Part shown: piece by piece, positions 62,791 through 64,000 of the stretch
How the letters are laid out: each line of letters starts with the position of its first letter
Numbering within the stretch: position 1 is the first letter of the stretch
Assembly: GCA_963920575.1 (NCBI GenBank)
Contig: OY986972.1
Span: forward strand, 19,229,271 to 19,293,270
Length of the DNA stretch: 64,000 bases
Source: Narthecium ossifragum
Lineage: Eukaryota > Streptophyta > Magnoliopsida > Dioscoreales > Nartheciaceae
Reading direction: 5' to 3'
Translations under genes and position numbers: made by a program
The notes under the pieces: model-generated
Database searches by the model: none
Told to the model about the DNA's origin: nothing
The model's input: only the letters and a program-made list of their open reading frames with translations

Positions 62791-64000
62791 TGGTCTTCAG
62801 GTATTTCTCGGATGGTTTTGATGGGGGATTAGTATCTAAACATGTTGGGAAGCATGTAGGGGGATTTGATGAGGTTTTCAAAGGATTTCCATTTGGTTTG
62901 TGATTGATTCAAATGTTCTTTCCTGTTTAGAAAACCTATGGTTCTATTTGCAATTAATACATGATTGATTGTAGTTAAGTTCTTAGTTGTTTGCTTAGCC
63001 ATTAGCTAGCTATGAGTGCTAGCTAATGAGGAATTGTGGAACCTTAGCCCCTTGCCGGCGAGTGCCGAGGGCTATTGTATATCTGTGGAACCTATAACTG
63101 TTGATGTGGCATGTAGAGACATCTAGGATAGATATTTGCCTAGGCTCATGCAATGTATGCATTAGAGGCATTTGAGGTTAGGCGGGCGATGGTTTAGGTC
63201 GCCGATCCGAGGCTCTCGGGTAGCTCGGATCTAGCCTTAGGACCGTGGATGGGTAGTTATGAGTAGGGTGTGATTGTTTCATCAAGTCTCATGTCTTTTG
63301 AGGATTCACGCTAGTTGACTCTGATCTTTGTTGAGGTTTAGAGGTCAGGTTGTCTTCCGAAGCTAAGTTCTAAGGATGGGTGTCGACGTCCCTGACATGG
63401 TCCCCAGGCAGTGGTTTCCTGCTGGGTAATGGTGATCCTACTGGTTCTGGTTCTTTCCTCCCAGCGTGTTCGTTGAATTTCCCAGCGTGGTCGGTTGAGA
63501 AGAGTAGGATCCCTTGGGGGAGTTGACAGGGTTGTGGGACCCGTGGCATCCGTTAGACTTGAGCTGGGAGACAACTCTGTTGTTGTTTTCCTCCCTTCAG
63601 TGTGTCGTAGAGTAGAACCCTACTGAGCTTATCGCTCACTCCTACCCGGGCTGCGTTTGCAGGTGCAGACGGCAGTTCTTCCTCAGTGGAGCCAGCAGGT
63701 TCGGCTTTTGGCGGCGTGAGTACATCCAGAGGCGCTTGAGGTTGCTGGAGGATTAACTGTTGTACCCCTTTTGATATATATGTATATGTTGTAACATTTT
63801 GAGGACTTTTGTGATGTTGTGTAAATCTGTATATTGGAATTTTGAAATTGTACAACTTGATGTTATATTATGATTAAATCTGTTTAGCCTCTGGAATACA
63901 TTTGTTTAGATTAACTATCTTTTCCGCTTTGTACCGCGCCGGTTGATGATGAATAGTGATAGGATCCCTCACTCCCCGTCCTGGATGGGTTTTCTGGGTC

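Larger units (their letters stand above)
56510..64000 (+). mobile_element. 2.4-kb-family gypsy LTR split by Harbinger, cut by the window end
   Basis: Starts TGTGAGGGCCGG at 56510. The first part runs to 57052, and after the PIF/Harbinger element and its TSD it resumes at 62161. It runs to TGGGTTTTCTGGGTC at 64000, only about 11 bases short of the family terminus. The net length inside the window is about 2383 bp, and the TATA-like TATATAAGGC is near 56797. Whether it is solo or the 5' LTR of a full element lies outside the window. The word array is at about 62430-62790. Confidence 0.9.

Overview
This window is a stretch of nuclear DNA from a flowering plant, and it is almost entirely nested transposable elements. 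The evidence is the range of plant element families present: Ty3/gypsy chromovirus and Tat/Athila-type LTR elements, Ty1/copia elements, a 5S-derived Cassandra TRIM, L1-type LINEs, MULE, hAT and PIF/Harbinger DNA transposons. It also carries one plant L-type lectin receptor kinase. I cannot name the species. No rRNA or tRNA gene, CRISPR array or prokaryotic feature is supported.

Layout. 1-2330 is a decayed gypsy gag-pol (+). It is followed by noncoding LTR-like sequence that ends in a gypsy LTR terminus at 6747. 6749-7441 holds two tandem-repeat blocks. 7435-15270 is an Athila/Tat-type region with a 3' internal end, an LTR (7816-11886) split by a 2.63-kb MULE-like element (8298-10927, 9-bp TSD), a PBS, and a broken gag that contains a 2.43-kb solo gypsy LTR (12382-14811). 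15310-16991 has two copia LTR pieces in inverted orientation, followed by a LINE 3' end (17005-17870). The only clear host gene is the intact lectin receptor kinase on the minus strand (20094-22148). 23311-23845 is a long-TIR MITE-like element. 23900-25560 is a minus-strand LINE 3' end carrying a Cassandra element (24818-25469, TSD ATACC). A second, diverged Cassandra LTR lies at 26590-26841. 28520-30000 is a hAT-type element (TSD GGTGAGTT).

30196-49190 is a nest at least three layers deep. A minus-strand copia gag (30196-30744 and 48993-49156) is split by a non-autonomous Athila/Tat-like LTR element (30745-48987, TSD GCTTT). That element is itself split by a complete 9.9-kb gypsy element (35602-45482, TSD TCCAC), which has two 2.45-kb LTRs and a full but decayed gag-pol. 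49540-51788 is an internally deleted copia element (TSD AAGAG). 51794-52411 is a gypsy LTR end, and 52412-56509 is a minus-strand Tat-type gag-protease-RT remnant. From 56510 to past the window edge lies another LTR of the 2.4-kb gypsy family, split by a structurally complete PIF/Harbinger transposon (57053-62157, TSD TAA). That transposon has an intact DDE transposase and an intact Myb/SANT-like accessory gene, so it is the only element here that looks coding-competent.

How the genes relate. The element genes serve only their own elements: gag, protease, RT and integrase for the retroelements, and the transposase plus Myb-like pair for Harbinger. The receptor kinase is an isolated host gene in a repeat-rich setting. 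The most unusual recurring signal is arrays of short palindromic words (around GGTCGACC or TGATCGATCA). They occur in the LTRs of at least three unrelated retroelement families and in one internal region.
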